Source of the DNA: DASPKM01 sp035628135
GTDB taxonomy: Bacteria; Bacteroidota; Bacteroidia; Chitinophagales; Chitinophagaceae
Length of the DNA: 64,000 nucleotides
NCBI GenBank assembly: GCA_035628135.1
Contig: DASPKM010000006.1
Coordinates: 558,001 to 622,000 of the forward strand
Reading direction: 5' to 3'
The notes beneath the pieces are model-generated. The model had not been told where the DNA came from. It saw nothing but the letters and a program-made list of their open reading frames with translations, and did no database searches. Below are positions 49,646 to 59,232 of the stretch, in pieces (position 1 is the stretch's first letter; each line of letters opens with the position of its first letter). The position numbers and the translations under genes were made by a program.

Positions 49646-50377
49646 TTAAAACCTCGTCTCTAAATAATGAGGTAGCACCGCCCTCCACGTAGGCCAGTCG
49701 TGCTTCCATTCGGTGCCCCAGATGTCCAGCTCATACCAGATACCCTTGTTGTATAAAATGCTCGCAAACTCGCGGGAGCTGTTGGGATCTTCATAAGCGC
49801 CGCTTCCGCTGAAGATGTGGATGTGATGGCTGCGCCGGATCTGCTCCAGTATATAGTGATCGGTAAGATTGGGCATGTAGTGCATGGGACTGTTGAAGTA
49901 CACATCTTCATCGTAATAACCTTTCGTGTATTCCATGAGGTTATATACGCCGCTCATGGCGATGCATCCGTTGATAATGTCTGGACGTTTCAGGAAAAGG
50001 TTGGCGCTGTGCAAAGCGCCGAACGATGCTCCGCAGGTGTAGATCATGGTGTCCGTGCTGCTGGTAGTGCGGATATAGGGCACTACTTCGTTGTACACGT
50101 ATTCGTTGAACTGGTTATGCCGGATGGATTTATGCCGCGGGTCCATCTGGTTGTTCAGCCAGCTTTCGTTATTGATGCTGTTGATGGAATATACTTTCAA
50201 TTTTCCCTGGTCGATGAATGGCTGCAGTGCGTCGATGAGCTGGAAGCGTTCATACTCCAGGTAATCTGCGGCGGCGGTTGGTACCAGCAACAATGCAAAT
50301 CCATAATGGCCATAAGTAACTATCGGCATGTCTTTGTTCAGTGCAGGACTGTACCAGGAGAAGAGATTGCGTTCCAT
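49646..50377 (-). CDS. Alpha/beta-hydrolase esterase
   Basis: 243 residues. The nucleophile elbow is G-A-S-F-G-A (about 116-121). Oxyanion-side G-H-Y-G-F-A near the N-terminus and acid/His residues towards the end (W-G-T-E-W-K-H-D-W-P-T-W, with His) complete the fold. It resembles the putative esterase family (esterase D-like). No signal peptide. It starts 10 bp after the exonuclease gene in the same direction. Confidence 0.85.
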   Translation of the reverse strand: MERNLFSWYSPALNKDMPIVTYGHYGFALLLVPTAAADYLEYERFQLIDALQPFIDQGKLKVYSINSINNESWLNNQMDPRHKSIRHNQFNEYVYNEVVPYIRTTSSTDTMIYTCGASFGALHSANLFLKRPDIINGCIAMSGVYNLMEYTKGYYDEDVYFNSPMHYMPNLTDHYILEQIRRSHHIHIFSGSGAYEDPNSSREFASILYNKGIWYELDIWGTEWKHDWPTWRAVLPHYLETRF

Positions 50378-50387
50378 TCTATTCGGT

Positions 50388-51752
50388 TTATTGTTTTGCG
50401 GGATTGTACTCCTTTTTCTTCGCGGGCCATTTCTGCACGTATTGGCTGATCATGCTCCTGATATAATCACTTTCAGGATATATGGTGGCATATGTTTTCA
50501 ATTCTTCGGTCGATGATATGGAAACGTCCGTGGGCACATAGCCCATGCCGCAAAACCTGCCCTGCTCCATGAGGATAAAGCTTTGCTCGCCGGGTCGGCG
50601 GCCTTCGTCTACCACCGCATATGTTGGCAGTTGTTGTTGCAGGCTTTGGAGGGCAAGCCGCACCCGTTCGTTGTAAATATCGGGTGGATCGATGGATATG
50701 GTTGCACCTGATTGCACTTCTACCACGGCGGATTTATCTACGAAACACAAGCGCGAGTCGAGGTTGAATTCGCGGATGAGCTTATGCAGCCGGTTATGTC
50801 CATCGAGGAAGAGATTGAACGTATATAGGGAGGGCAGTTGCTTTTTCTTTTTTTCGATGACCAGCCGCAGGTATCCTTTCCGGTCTTCGAAACAATACAA
50901 TCCGTAAACCGGCATAAAGCGTTTCTGGCTTACGTTGAACGCGGGCCAAAGGCGGCGGATCTCAATGCTCTCCAAAATAGCCGCCATCAGTTCGGTGCCG
51001 CAGCTTTGGTAGCTGATGTGGTGAATGGTGCGTAGGAACTCCTGGCGTTGCTTACCCGTACCATTATGCGTAAAATGACTGCTCACCCGGTGCTTCAGGT
51101 TCTTGGCCTTGCCCACATACACCACCTTGCCTTTCTGGTCGTGGAAGTAATAAACGCCCGGTGTATAGGGCAGCTGGTCGACCTGTTCTTTAGGCAGGTT
51201 GGGCGGAAGGCTTTGCTCCCGGGCATGCCGTTTCAGGAACTTTTCGACGCAGTCGGCACCCCCGCTCCGTAACAGGTGCTCGAACAGCATGACCGTTGCA
51301 TTGGCATCGCCGCCCGCGCGGTGGCGGTTGTACACTGGTATGTCGAGGTGGCGGCACAAATTGCCCAGGCTATAGGAGGGCAGGCCGGGAATCACGTGGC
51401 GGCCAAGCCTAACGGTGCAAAGTTTACGGCAATTGAGCTCATAACCTGCCAGTTGCAGGTGGTGTTTCAGGAAGGAGTAATCGAAATTAACGTTATGGGC
51501 TACGAACACCCTGCCTTCGAGCAGCCGGGCTATGCGGCCCGCCACCTGGTCAAAAAGAGGTGCTTCGGCCACCATTTGCTGGTTGATACCGGTAAGGGCG
51601 GAAATGTACAGGGGAATCTTTTGGAGGGGGTTGATGAGGGTCTGGTACCGGCCCTCCACCTCCCGGCCGTTGTGCAACACAATAGCTACTTCTGTAATAG
51701 CGTTATTAGCTGCGTATCCGCCTGTTGTTTCGATATCGACGATTGCGTACAT
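50388..51752 (-). CDS. DEDDh exonuclease fused to GIY-YIG endonuclease domain
   Basis: 454 residues from ATG 51750-51752 (an in-frame start seven codons upstream exists). The N-terminal DnaQ-type exonuclease has D6-I-E8-T-T-G-G, H-N-V-N-F-D-Y and the late H-R-A-G-G-D-A. The GIY-YIG domain starts near 200 with G-V-Y-Y-F and V-Y-V-G-K-A-K-N-L-K-x-R. The C-terminus resembles UvrC-like helix-hairpin regions only loosely. It recalls Cho and UvrC nucleases, and is a common Bacteroidota fusion. It likely processes damaged or branched DNA. Confidence 0.9.
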   Translation of the reverse strand: MYAIVDIETTGGYAANNAITEVAIVLHNGREVEGRYQTLINPLQKIPLYISALTGINQQMVAEAPLFDQVAGRIARLLEGRVFVAHNVNFDYSFLKHHLQLAGYELNCRKLCTVRLGRHVIPGLPSYSLGNLCRHLDIPVYNRHRAGGDANATVMLFEHLLRSGGADCVEKFLKRHAREQSLPPNLPKEQVDQLPYTPGVYYFHDQKGKVVYVGKAKNLKHRVSSHFTHNGTGKQRQEFLRTIHHISYQSCGTELMAAILESIEIRRLWPAFNVSQKRFMPVYGLYCFEDRKGYLRLVIEKKKKQLPSLYTFNLFLDGHNRLHKLIREFNLDSRLCFVDKSAVVEVQSGATISIDPPDIYNERVRLALQSLQQQLPTYAVVDEGRRPGEQSFILMEQGRFCGMGYVPTDVSISSTEELKTYATIYPESDYIRSMISQYVQKWPAKKKEYNPAKQ

Positions 51753-51871
51753 GCTGGTTGATAAAGGTAACAAAAGACGGATTTTCAGTTACAACGAATT
51801 TTAATCCTAACCCTGCCGAAAACGGAATATTTGGTCCAAACCCTAATGGTTTAACCTAAAAATCCAATTTC

Positions 51872-51979
51872 ATGAAAATCTTTACCCCCTCCAGGCAGGA
51901 GTCCGTACTGCTTACAGCGGTAACGCTGGTGTACTTTATCGCGATCCTGGCCTTTGCTTACCTGTACGTGAAAGCATAA
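51872..51979 (+). CDS. Tiny single-span membrane protein 1 (35 residues)
   Basis: A 35-codon frame from ATG 51872 to TAA. A polar N-terminus (MKIFTPSRQESV) is followed by one hydrophobic segment (about 13-30) and a short tail ending Y-L-Y-V-K-A. It is followed within 30 bp by a terminator (52007-52037), which supports a real transcript. The next small frame (52558-52671) has the same design, with the shared Y-L-Y near the end. Function unknown; single-span proteins of this size often sit in respiratory or transport complexes. Confidence 0.6.
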   Translation: MKIFTPSRQESVLLTAVTLVYFIAILAFAYLYVKA

Positions 51980-52006
51980 ACCGACCAACGCATTTAAAGC
52001 CGTTAA

Positions 52007-52037
52007 TACCCTGGGATAGCCATGCCCCGGGTATTTT
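52007..52037 (+). terminator. Intrinsic terminator after the first tiny membrane protein
   Basis: TACCCTGGG (52007-52015) pairs with CCCCGGGTA (52025-52033), one mismatch, with a 9-nt loop and TTTT then AGTTTT. It ends the 35-codon transcript. Confidence 0.75.
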
Positions 52038-52557
52038 AGTTTTAGGAAGATGATGGCTGGCAAAAAGGTCACCGATGTTTGGGGGCCACTATCCGATTAG
52101 CGCACCTCACCGCCACATTCCGGATGTTACGGATACCTGGCAGGCCAACAGGGTCCGGCGGCTCCTTTCTTCTACTGACTGGCCGCCCGGCGCGCACACC
52201 CCCGGATATTTAAGTTTAATATGCGATAGTCAGCCGGCGGAGGTATCCGGATGTTTATAGATCCTTAGTCCCCTAACCTTGGGATTTAGTCCGGGGCCCG
52301 TTTGGTAAAAATACCTCCTGAAATTCGTAGCCTTACTATTACCTTTGCCGTGCTGAATGGCTCGCCCGTTAAAAAATTGTTTAGTGGATAATTTTTCTTG
52401 CAGCTCTCAGCGGTGAATAGTATATTAGAGTCACGTTAATCCCCTCCCTCTGATCGTAGAATACTCCCGATCCGTAGAGAAACCATCCCAAATCACCAGT
52501 ACTCCTTTGAAGATCTATCGATCTGTATCTGTATGGTTTCACTATTAAAAACTACGT
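52038..52557. other. Gene-poor intergenic stretch
   Basis: About 520 bp without a supported gene. It has a -7-like TACCTTTG (52340-52347) without a -33 element at the right distance. I see no tRNA, IS end or regular repeat. It could hold a small RNA or the leader of the second tiny gene. Confidence 0.5.
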
Positions 52558-52671
52558 ATGAAAAAAGCAAGTTCTAATCACCACATGGGAGAAAACACTA
52601 AGGTTGCCCTGTACGCTGCCGGATTCCTTAGCCTGGTGATGGCCCTATCCTACCTGTACTGGTTTGCATAA
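52558..52671 (+). CDS. Tiny single-span membrane protein 2 (37 residues)
   Basis: A 37-codon frame from ATG 52558 to TAA, beginning M-K-K-A-S-S-N-H-H. One hydrophobic segment (about 15-35, V-A-L-Y-A-A-G-F-L-S-L-V-M-A-L-S-Y-L-Y-W-F-A). It shares with the frame at 51872-51979 the V-x-L-x-x-A start of the span and Y-L-Y near its end. Both are in a region of about 1.1 kb that is otherwise empty. Function unknown. Confidence 0.55.
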   Translation: MKKASSNHHMGENTKVALYAAGFLSLVMALSYLYWFA

Positions 52672-52775
52672 GGTGCCTGCGCCTATGGCAATAGTTTTAC
52701 TCCACTTCTGCTATAATTGAACAATCACTTTTGTTCAGGGATTTCTTTTTATTATCCTTAATTGTGATGTCCCCG

Positions 52776-52808
52776 TTGGCTTCTCTCGGCTAACAAATCT
52801 TACTTTTG
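52776..52808 (+). promoter_or_regulatory. Promoter of valS
   Basis: A consensus -7 element TACTTTTG (52801-52808) with a TTG (52776-52778) 22 bp upstream. The valS ATG at 52828 is 19 nt after the -7. No T-box or other tRNA-sensing leader is visible. Confidence 0.55.
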
Positions 52809-52827
52809 CCATCGTTCAAGAATTAAC

Positions 52828-55491
52828 ATGGAACTGAGTAAGAATTATAATCCGTCGGGAGTCGACGATAAATGGTATAACCACTGGGTTGGCAGCGGCT
52901 ATTTTGCCAGCAAGCCAGACCACAGGGAATCCTATACGATCGTTATACCACCTCCCAATGTTACCGGCGTGCTGCACATGGGGCACTGCCTTAATAATAC
53001 TATCCAGGACATACTGGTGCGGCGCGCCCGCATGCAGGGAAAAAACGCCTGCTGGGTACCCGGCACCGACCACGCCTCCATTGCCACCGAAGCCAAAGTG
53101 GTGGGCATGCTGCGCGAAAAAGGCATCAGTAAATCATCCCTCAGCCGCGATGAATTTCTGCAATACGCCTGGGAATGGAAAGAAAAATACGGCGGCATCA
53201 TCCTGCAACAGTTGCGCCGCCTCGGCTGCAGCCTCGATTGGGACCGCACCACCTTTACCATGGACCCACACTATTACCGCTCGGTAATGGAAGTGTTCGT
53301 TGACCTGTACAACAAAGGTCATATCTACCGCGGTAAGCGCATGATACATTGGGACCCCAAAGCCAAAACGGCCCTGAGCGATGAAGAAGTGATCTACCGC
53401 GAAGTAAATTCCAAACTATACCATCTTAAATACTTCCTGGAAGACGCTAACGGGAATGGACAGTCGAAGGAATACATCACGATCGCCACGGTAAGGCCCG
53501 AGACCATCTTAGGTGATACAGCTATTTGCGTGCACCCCAACGATGAGCGCTACCGCCACCTCCACGGGCGCCATGCATTTGTGCCGCTCATCAACCGGCG
53601 CATTCCTGTTATCCTCGATGAATATGTAACGATGGAATTCGGGACGGGCGCGCTGAAAGTAACGCCGGCACACGATATGAACGACTATCAGCTCGGCCAG
53701 AAGCACGGCCTGGAGGCGATAGACATTCTCACCGAAGACGGCAGGCTGAACGAAGCAGCACAGCTATACGTAGGTGAAGACCGGTTCGAGGCCCGAAAAA
53801 AAATAGCAAAGGAACTCGAAGAAAAAGGACACCTGGTAAAAACAGAGGACTACACCAACCAGCTCGGCTTTTCAGAAAGAACTGAAGCCGTAGTGGAGCC
53901 ACGCCTTTCGCTGCAATGGTGGGTGAGCATGAAAAAGATCTCGGAGCCCGCTTTGCGCGCGGTGATGGAAGACGATATTAAGTTCTATCCCGTTAAGTTC
54001 AAGAACATGTACCGCGCATGGATGGAAAACATCCGCGACTGGTGCATCAGCCGCCAGTTGTGGTGGGGCCATCGCGTGCCCGCCTGGTACGCGCCGGATG
54101 GCAGCTTTGAAGTAGCGGAAACGAAAGAAAAAGCGTACGAGCAGTTCAAACGCAAGGGCGCGACATTCAGCATAGACGCGTTGCAACAGGATGAAGATTG
54201 TCTCGATACCTGGTTCTCCTCCTGGCTCTGGCCTATTGAAGTGTTCAGGGGAATTTCCGAGCCAGGCAATAAGGACATTCAATATTATTATCCCACCAAT
54301 ACCCTGGTTACCGCGCCGGAGATCATTTTCTTTTGGGTAGCACGCATGATCATGGCAGGGTTCGAATACAAAGATCACAAACCTTTCACTGAGGTTTATT
54401 TTACCGGTATCGTGCGCGACAAGCTCGGACGCAAAATGAGCAAGCAACTCGGCAACTCGCCGGACCTGCTGGGATTGATCGATCAATACGGTGCGGATGC
54501 GGTGCGCTTCGGTATTATGATCGCCTCACCGGCGGGTAACGATCTGCTGTTCGATGACTCAAGCCTCGAGCAGGGCCGCAACTTCAATAACAAGCTGTGG
54601 AATGCGATGAAGCTGGTGCGCATGTGGAATGAAAAGTTGGGGCAGGAAAACTCCAATGGAAACTCCGGAAGCACTGCAAATGCCAACGCAGCGTTTGCCG
54701 TTGCATGGTTTGAAAATAAACTGAACGATACGCGTGCAGACCTGGAACAAATGTTCAAAGAGTTCAGGCTTAGCGAGGCATTGAAAACAATTTATTCCCT
54801 TACCTGGGATGATTTCTGCAGTTGGTACCTGGAATGGGTAAAGCCCGCTCCCGGCGAATGGATGAACATGGCGGTGTATGAAAAAACCATACAATTCTTC
54901 GAACAATTGCTGCAATTGCTGCATCCCTTTATGCCCTTTATTACCGAAGAGATTTATCACCTCCTGAAAGAAAGAAAACCTGGCGATGATATTTGCATCC
55001 GCCCATATGATGCTGTTGTACCCGCCGATAAAAAGATCCTGGAAGAAGGGGAATTGCTGAAGCAGGTTATTACCGCAATCCGCGACGCAAGAGTAAAAAA
55101 CAATCTCAAATCAAAAGAAACGATACAACTGCATATACAAACCGCCAACGAAACCTCTTTTAAAGCAGTCGAGAGCATCTTGCTGAAGCAGGTGAATGCA
55201 GACAATCTTTCCTTTACGCGCGATGCCGTTGCCAATACCATTCCCGTTGTTACGGGAAAGGACAAATTTTACTTGCAAACTGCAACTGCCATCGACAGCT
55301 CATCTCACAAAGAGCAATTGGTGAAAGACCTGGAATACTTAAAAGGATTTTTGATTTCGGTGGATAAGAAATTGGGCAATGAAAAGTTCGTGCAGAATGC
55401 CAAGCCTGAGGTGGTAGCACTGGAGCAAAAGAAGCGGGCAGATGCGGAAGCGAAGATTAAGGCTATTGAAGAGAGTTTGGCAGGGTTGTGA
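52828..55491 (+). CDS. valS: Valyl-tRNA synthetase
   Basis: 887 residues. It charges tRNA-Val and edits misloaded threonine. HIGH-type motif P-P-N-V-T-G-V-L-H-M-G-H (about 38-49), the tRNA-editing CP1 domain (about 190-350), KMSKS motif K-M-S-K-Q (about 537-541), the anticodon-binding domain and a C-terminal coiled coil. Full length for the family. Confidence 0.97.
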   Translation: MELSKNYNPSGVDDKWYNHWVGSGYFASKPDHRESYTIVIPPPNVTGVLHMGHCLNNTIQDILVRRARMQGKNACWVPGTDHASIATEAKVVGMLREKGISKSSLSRDEFLQYAWEWKEKYGGIILQQLRRLGCSLDWDRTTFTMDPHYYRSVMEVFVDLYNKGHIYRGKRMIHWDPKAKTALSDEEVIYREVNSKLYHLKYFLEDANGNGQSKEYITIATVRPETILGDTAICVHPNDERYRHLHGRHAFVPLINRRIPVILDEYVTMEFGTGALKVTPAHDMNDYQLGQKHGLEAIDILTEDGRLNEAAQLYVGEDRFEARKKIAKELEEKGHLVKTEDYTNQLGFSERTEAVVEPRLSLQWWVSMKKISEPALRAVMEDDIKFYPVKFKNMYRAWMENIRDWCISRQLWWGHRVPAWYAPDGSFEVAETKEKAYEQFKRKGATFSIDALQQDEDCLDTWFSSWLWPIEVFRGISEPGNKDIQYYYPTNTLVTAPEIIFFWVARMIMAGFEYKDHKPFTEVYFTGIVRDKLGRKMSKQLGNSPDLLGLIDQYGADAVRFGIMIASPAGNDLLFDDSSLEQGRNFNNKLWNAMKLVRMWNEKLGQENSNGNSGSTANANAAFAVAWFENKLNDTRADLEQMFKEFRLSEALKTIYSLTWDDFCSWYLEWVKPAPGEWMNMAVYEKTIQFFEQLLQLLHPFMPFITEEIYHLLKERKPGDDICIRPYDAVVPADKKILEEGELLKQVITAIRDARVKNNLKSKETIQLHIQTANETSFKAVESILLKQVNADNLSFTRDAVANTIPVVTGKDKFYLQTATAIDSSSHKEQLVKDLEYLKGFLISVDKKLGNEKFVQNAKPEVVALEQKKRADAEAKIKAIEESLAGL

Positions 55492-55506
55492 TCATCTGTG
55501 CTTTCT

Positions 55507-58293
55507 TTACCGTGATAACAAATTCACCGGCAATATAAACTCCCATTGATTAGGCCCGCGGCGTTCCAAATCCCGGTTCAGCAACCTGCTATACCGTATC
55601 CCAAAGCTCACGTTCAACTGGTTCCACCATTTGGTATCGAAAAATATTTCCGTTCCATACGACCGGAAATCCAAATCGACCAATACGCGGTTTTGCGTAT
55701 AATCAGCAATACGGGTAAAATCATAATACACGTTCGAACGGATGCGCAGGAAATATACCAGGTTCGCAAATCCCCAATCAGGATATATCAAAGGGAAATG
55801 ATAATTGGCCCCCAGCTTCCACATCCTGTGGAAGTTATCGGTTGCATATCCCCGTGAGAAAGGAAAACTATTGCTGAAGCGTACATTGCCAAGCGTGTCC
55901 CTCCGGTGAAATGCAGCATCCAGCACAAGGTTATGCGTTTGGAAAAATCCTGGCAGGTACAAACTTCCCGAAGCAAGGAATTGGTTTCCTTCCAGGTTGT
56001 TCACCGCCCGTTGATACCGCAACGTTAGTGTTTGCGCAAGCCTCGGGTAAATATGCTGGCGCGCTTGCTGCACCTGGTTGCTGAAGTTGACGATGCCGCT
56101 GATGTAACCAAACCCCCGGTTATCGAAAGTATCTTTGGAAGCTCCCTTAAAGAAGCGTTTGTTGAACACGTAATCGCTGCCGAACGACAGCCGCGTAAAA
56201 TTTTTTCCAGCGGTAAGATTTAAGGGGATGGTAAAGCCTACCCTTGTTTCGGCCTCGTTCCAGAATACAAGCCCGGAATTGGTCCTTAACCTGGCTAGCC
56301 TGTCGAAGGTATAGGTAAACCCAAGCCTTAAATAAGGAAACCATCCGCCATATAAGGTAGACAGCCCAACCTGCTTGTATCTTTCATTAGTGTTATAATT
56401 GAAAAAAAGCTCGGTCTCCAGCGTATTCAGTATGTTCTGGCTCACGAATGAAAAAGTATAATCGGGATCGCTGATGTAGGGCCGGCGGCTGTGAAAATTG
56501 AACAGCCTGAATGATTTTGAATATTCCTTTACCTGTAACTGGCGGTCAGGCACGTTCGCTAATAAATTGCTGGTATCGGTTTCAACGGTGTTTACATTGA
56601 AGGTGGAATTGGGTGTCAGGGCCGCCCTGCCTGTGCGGGCACTCCTGTCGCTAAACATCAGCCGGTATCCCGCCGAGGTAAATTGCGTCCATACTTGTCT
56701 TCCATTGAGCGTGTTCAATTGATAGCTGCCGGTTTCCTGGCTCGTGTCTGTAACAGCGAATACCACGCCTTCTGCCCAGCCAAACAATTTATCGGTCGTG
56801 CCGTCGGAAGCAGTAAAGTAAATCGTACCGCCCTCCACCCAGGGAAAGCCTATTACGTTCCAGGTAAAAGGCAGCAGGAATTCACTGCGGCCGGTGCCTG
56901 TATGAGTAAGCGCCAGCGACATCTTGCCTTCGCGGTTGCGCACCGCGCTTACAATTTGCTGCGCATCGAAAAATTTCGGGTAGGTATAAAACAGTCCGTC
57001 GGGATTACGCACCACTGTTTTAATGGTGCCATTGGCATCGAGCAAATGCAATGCACTGTTGCCCTGTACATCCACGTGCACCGCAACGATCATATTGCCA
57101 TCAGCAGAAATGTCCGGCGCAAAATAACGCTGGCGTTTGGTGACGGAATGTTGCCGACCGGTTTCTACATCCAGCAATTTAATATCACTGTAATCCCTCC
57201 ACGCCCACCGGATATCAGGGCGAAAGGCTGCATACACGATCCTGCCATTGCGGTAAGAAAAATAATTATCTATCGAAATATCCCTGATGCGCACATTCTT
57301 CTTATTGCCGTTTTCTTCTATTACAAAGCGCGGCCTGCGTTTGTAGCTGGTCTCCATGTACACCACGCGCTTATCGTCCATCCAGTAAGGATATTCCTGG
57401 TCGGCCAAAAAATGTTTTGCATTGTCGGCCGGCAGCTTCCCGGTATTTTGCATTTGCTGGCGGAAATAGTCCAATGCATTTTTCCTGAATTGCTGGTAAT
57501 TAAGACCGGTCTCACGTTGAATGGCTTTTTGCCAGGGATAGAACAATCCTTTGAACGAAGCGGCATCGCCTGATACTTTTTTCCAGAAATCTGCTCCGTA
57601 CTTTTCATAACCATAAGCAGTGAGCATATAACCCAGGTGATAGTGATCCGGCACAAAATCCCTCAGCGATCCGTTGCGCAGCTTCATCCACGAATAATCT
57701 TTGTTTGCCCTCCACAATGCGCGGTAATCGTTGAAGAAAAACGGCAGCCTTCCCCTGCCCTGGTTACTAACCTTGGTTTCGTTGTACACCGCATCACCTT
57801 CAAAAAACCAATCGGGCACTACCAATGCATTGGCCAGCGCCTGCCCTTCTTCGCCAAACAAAACATAAAATGCTTTAGAGAGGCCGCGGTTGAAATTATT
57901 GTATTGCTGCACGTGGCGGTATTCGTGCGTGGCCAGGTTGTCGGGCCAGGGAATGCTGCCCAGTTCGAAGCTGTTTTGCCTCGGCGTCATTTGAAACTCG
58001 GAGCGGAAAGGTCCTAATGCCACGTATGCATTGGAAATGGTAGTGGCTGGTTGCAGCACGATGTTGATCTTGCGATGACGGTTGCCGATGCTGGAATTGG
58101 TATACCTGTCCAGCACGTGCACCAGGTTGGCGATGCGTTGCGCGGGCGTATCGAGGTTACCTGGAAAAATGATGCGGGCGGTATCTGTATTTAATTGTTT
58201 CCACTTTACCGATGGCGGGTGCCCTCCGAATTGCTGGGCCGAAACAAATTGTGCTATCGCAAGGGTGAGAATGAGTGCAGTCAGCCGGTACAT
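55507..58293 (-). CDS. Outer-membrane protein with peptidase-like HEXXH, propeller and beta-barrel
   Basis: 928 residues from ATG 58291-58293, which opens a signal peptide (1-20). A gluzincin-like zinc site: His123-Glu124-x-x-His127 (A-T-H-E-Y-R-H-V-Q-Q-Y), then Glu165 in P-D-W-F-F-E-G-D-A. The middle (about 320-580) has the short repeating motif of TolB/WD40-type beta-propellers (F-A-P-D-I-S-A-D-G-N-M). The C-terminal 320 residues alternate aromatic and polar residues as an outer-membrane barrel, ending F-I-L-P-V-N-L-L-S-R. It probably is a surface or outer-membrane metalloprotease. The substrate and its secretion are unknown. Confidence 0.75.
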   Translation of the reverse strand: MYRLTALILTLAIAQFVSAQQFGGHPPSVKWKQLNTDTARIIFPGNLDTPAQRIANLVHVLDRYTNSSIGNRHRKINIVLQPATTISNAYVALGPFRSEFQMTPRQNSFELGSIPWPDNLATHEYRHVQQYNNFNRGLSKAFYVLFGEEGQALANALVVPDWFFEGDAVYNETKVSNQGRGRLPFFFNDYRALWRANKDYSWMKLRNGSLRDFVPDHYHLGYMLTAYGYEKYGADFWKKVSGDAASFKGLFYPWQKAIQRETGLNYQQFRKNALDYFRQQMQNTGKLPADNAKHFLADQEYPYWMDDKRVVYMETSYKRRPRFVIEENGNKKNVRIRDISIDNYFSYRNGRIVYAAFRPDIRWAWRDYSDIKLLDVETGRQHSVTKRQRYFAPDISADGNMIVAVHVDVQGNSALHLLDANGTIKTVVRNPDGLFYTYPKFFDAQQIVSAVRNREGKMSLALTHTGTGRSEFLLPFTWNVIGFPWVEGGTIYFTASDGTTDKLFGWAEGVVFAVTDTSQETGSYQLNTLNGRQVWTQFTSAGYRLMFSDRSARTGRAALTPNSTFNVNTVETDTSNLLANVPDRQLQVKEYSKSFRLFNFHSRRPYISDPDYTFSFVSQNILNTLETELFFNYNTNERYKQVGLSTLYGGWFPYLRLGFTYTFDRLARLRTNSGLVFWNEAETRVGFTIPLNLTAGKNFTRLSFGSDYVFNKRFFKGASKDTFDNRGFGYISGIVNFSNQVQQARQHIYPRLAQTLTLRYQRAVNNLEGNQFLASGSLYLPGFFQTHNLVLDAAFHRRDTLGNVRFSNSFPFSRGYATDNFHRMWKLGANYHFPLIYPDWGFANLVYFLRIRSNVYYDFTRIADYTQNRVLVDLDFRSYGTEIFFDTKWWNQLNVSFGIRYSRLLNRDLERRGPNQWEFILPVNLLSR

Positions 58294-58367
58294 GCAGCAA
58301 AAAATGTTTTGGATAAATGTACGATGAATGAATGCAAATCGCTCTAATTTCTTGTATATTGAAAACG

Positions 58368-58667
58368 ATGAAAAGACTAACAACATTACTGTTGACAGGC
58401 GTCGCTATTATTTCGTTGCTTCCACTGCCGGTGTGGGGCCAGGAGCAGGTGCTGGTGCCCTACCGGGTGGGCGATAAATGGGGATATTCCGACCTGGCGG
58501 GCAACCTGGTGATACAGCCGCAATACGCGGACGCGCTTCCCTTTAACAAAGGACACGCCGCGCACTATTATTTAGGCGATACAAGCTTCTACCGCGATAT
58601 ATGGCTGATCAACATCGATAAAAAGCGCGGGTATGTGCACCGGAATGGAACGGAATACTTTAAATGA
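58368..58667 (+). CDS. Secreted WG-repeat protein
   Basis: 99 residues from ATG 58368. Signal peptide 1-23. It has one complete WG repeat (V-G-D-K-W-G-Y-S-D-L-A-G-N-L-V-I-Q-P-Q-Y) and a partial second (K-R-G-Y-V-H-R-N-G-T-E-Y). WG-repeat proteins are usually longer, so this is a short form. Divergent from the metalloprotease gene; role unknown. Confidence 0.8.
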   Translation: MKRLTTLLLTGVAIISLLPLPVWGQEQVLVPYRVGDKWGYSDLAGNLVIQPQYADALPFNKGHAAHYYLGDTSFYRDIWLINIDKKRGYVHRNGTEYFK

Positions 58668-58688
58668 ACCAAGCAATACCTTTGCAGC

Positions 58689-59213
58689 ATGAACGATGTA
58701 CTCATGATACGCACGGCCGGCCTGGAGGATATCAATACCATCGGGTACCTCGCCTACCAGGTATGGCCAACCGCTTATAAGGACATTCTGACCTTCGAGC
58801 AACTGCATTACATGCTGCAGCATTTCTACAGCCCCGCCTCGTTGCGCGAGCAGATGGTTTCCAAACAGCACGTTTTTGTAATAGCAGAAAAAGAAGACGA
58901 TCAGCCGCTCGGCTTCGCGTCTTATTCAGCAATTAAAGAAGGCGTATACAAACTGCACAAGCTGTACGTATTACCCTTGATACAGGGAAAAAATGTAGGA
59001 AGGACCCTGCTGGAAGCAGTGGAGGACGATTGCCGCGAACTCGGCGCAAAAAAATTAATACTGAACGTAAACCGCTTCAACAAAGCAAAACACTTCTACG
59101 AAAAATTGGGATATGCCATCACCGGCGAAGAAAAAGTAGACATCGGCAATGGCTTCGTGCAGGACGATTATGTCATGGAAAAAGACCTTGGACGCGGGTT
59201 CGAGCCATTTTAA
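58689..59213 (+). CDS. GNAT-family N-acetyltransferase
   Basis: 174 residues. GNAT fold: I-R-T-A-G-L-E-D-I near the start, then L-H-K-L-Y-V-L-P-L-I-Q-G-K-N-V-G-R-T-L-L (motif A, pyrophosphate loop Q-G-K-N-V-G) and N-R-F-N-K-A-K-H-F-Y-E-K-L-G-Y (motif B). The -7 element TACCTTTG (58677-58684) lies only 4 nt before the ATG, so the transcript is likely leaderless or nearly so. Substrate unknown. Confidence 0.88.
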   Translation: MNDVLMIRTAGLEDINTIGYLAYQVWPTAYKDILTFEQLHYMLQHFYSPASLREQMVSKQHVFVIAEKEDDQPLGFASYSAIKEGVYKLHKLYVLPLIQGKNVGRTLLEAVEDDCRELGAKKLILNVNRFNKAKHFYEKLGYAITGEEKVDIGNGFVQDDYVMEKDLGRGFEPF

Positions 59214-59232
59214 TATCAGCCGGCAATTTTAT

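Noticed and set aside
53872..54486. Long open frame antisense to valS, and similar ones antisense to MoxR (34024-34776) and mtaB
   Set aside because: They lie fully inside well-supported genes and show no domain or signal; they follow from codon bias of the sense strand.
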